The notes under the pieces: generated by a model | Told to the model about the DNA's origin: nothing | Database searches by the model: none | Seen by the model: the letters and a program-made list of their open reading frames with translations, nothing else | Made by a program: the position numbers and the translations under genes | Shown: positions 33,625 through 33,666 of the stretch, piece after piece | Numbering within the stretch: position 1 is the stretch's first letter | Layout of the letters: every line of letters starts with the position of its first letter | From: Gammaproteobacteria bacterium | GTDB lineage: Bacteria > Pseudomonadota > Gammaproteobacteria > JAJDYQ01 | DNA: 33,666 nt | Direction of reading: 5' to 3' | Assembly (NCBI GenBank): GCA_022825085.1 | Contig: JAJDYQ010000087.1 | Span: forward strand, 1-33,666

Positions 33625-33666
33625 CTCCTCTGTCATTCCTGGCCGTGCCTCTGTCATTCCTGCGAA
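33625..33666. repeat. Further repeat copies at the right window edge
   Basis: Two more units of the type CTCTGTCATTCCTGGCCGTGC / CTCTGTCATTCCTGCG appear at the end and are cut by the window. The 130 bases between the two repeat groups (33492-33624) contain no gene that I recognise. Confidence 0.6.

Overview
The window is a chromosomal stretch of a gammaproteobacterium, probably free-living or recently so. The block nadB <- / -> rpoE-rseA-rseB-rseC-mucD-lepA-lepB-DUF4845-rnc-era-recO-pdxJ is the order known from Pseudomonas and relatives. The later recX-alaS-lysC-tRNA-Ser(GCU) string is also a classic gammaproteobacterial neighbourhood. Base composition is moderate and codon use looks even across the core genes. 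I cannot name the species.

Layout. (1) 1-5.4 kb: a leftward lipoprotein of the metallo-beta-lactamase fold that runs off the left edge, then recQ, a small flavin reductase, and leftward nadB. (2) 5.5-9.7 kb: the sigma-E envelope-stress operon, with sigma factor, anti-sigma RseA, RseB, RseC and a periplasmic DegP/MucD protease. (3) 9.8-16.7 kb: a tightly packed, partly overlapping string for translation, secretion, RNA processing and cofactors (lepA, lepB, DUF4845, rnc, era, recO, pdxJ, cysM). (4) 16.8-21.8 kb: a lipoprotein with a YdbL-type domain and an unusual second internal signal-like segment, a PolB-type 3'-5' exonuclease, rlmD, an aspartate/glutamate racemase, and an unfamiliar protein with two tandem winged-helix-like units joined to a PD-(D/E)XK nuclease-like domain. 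(5) 21.8-27.3 kb: pyrF, recX, alaS, lysC and tRNA-Ser. recA is not next to recX, and csrA is not between lysC and the tRNA.

(6) 27.7-31.35 kb: an accessory cluster of the kind that accompanies photolyases: a renalase-like FAD protein, an SDR, a decayed photolyase, a truncated DUF2256 zinc ribbon, a DCC thiol oxidoreductase, a DUF2237 protein and a SOUL heme-binding lipoprotein. The photolyase survives only as about 90 residues in two frames and runs straight into the DUF2256 remnant. The light-repair part is therefore dead while its neighbours are intact. (7) 31.6-32.8 kb: a leftward Mrr-type restriction endonuclease with a PUA/EVE-like N-terminal region, starting 25 bases downstream of tRNA-Leu(CAG), which has a near-consensus promoter. 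(8) 32.9-33.67 kb: an orphan C-terminal piece of an outer-membrane beta-barrel protein, followed by arrays of short CGTCAT(T/C)CCTG-type repeats.

The strongest leads for something new are the double winged-helix/nuclease protein at 20868-21767, the tRNA-anchored Mrr fusion, and the collapsed photolyase-DUF2256 locus. All functional statements are from reading translations and motifs by eye; no search was run.
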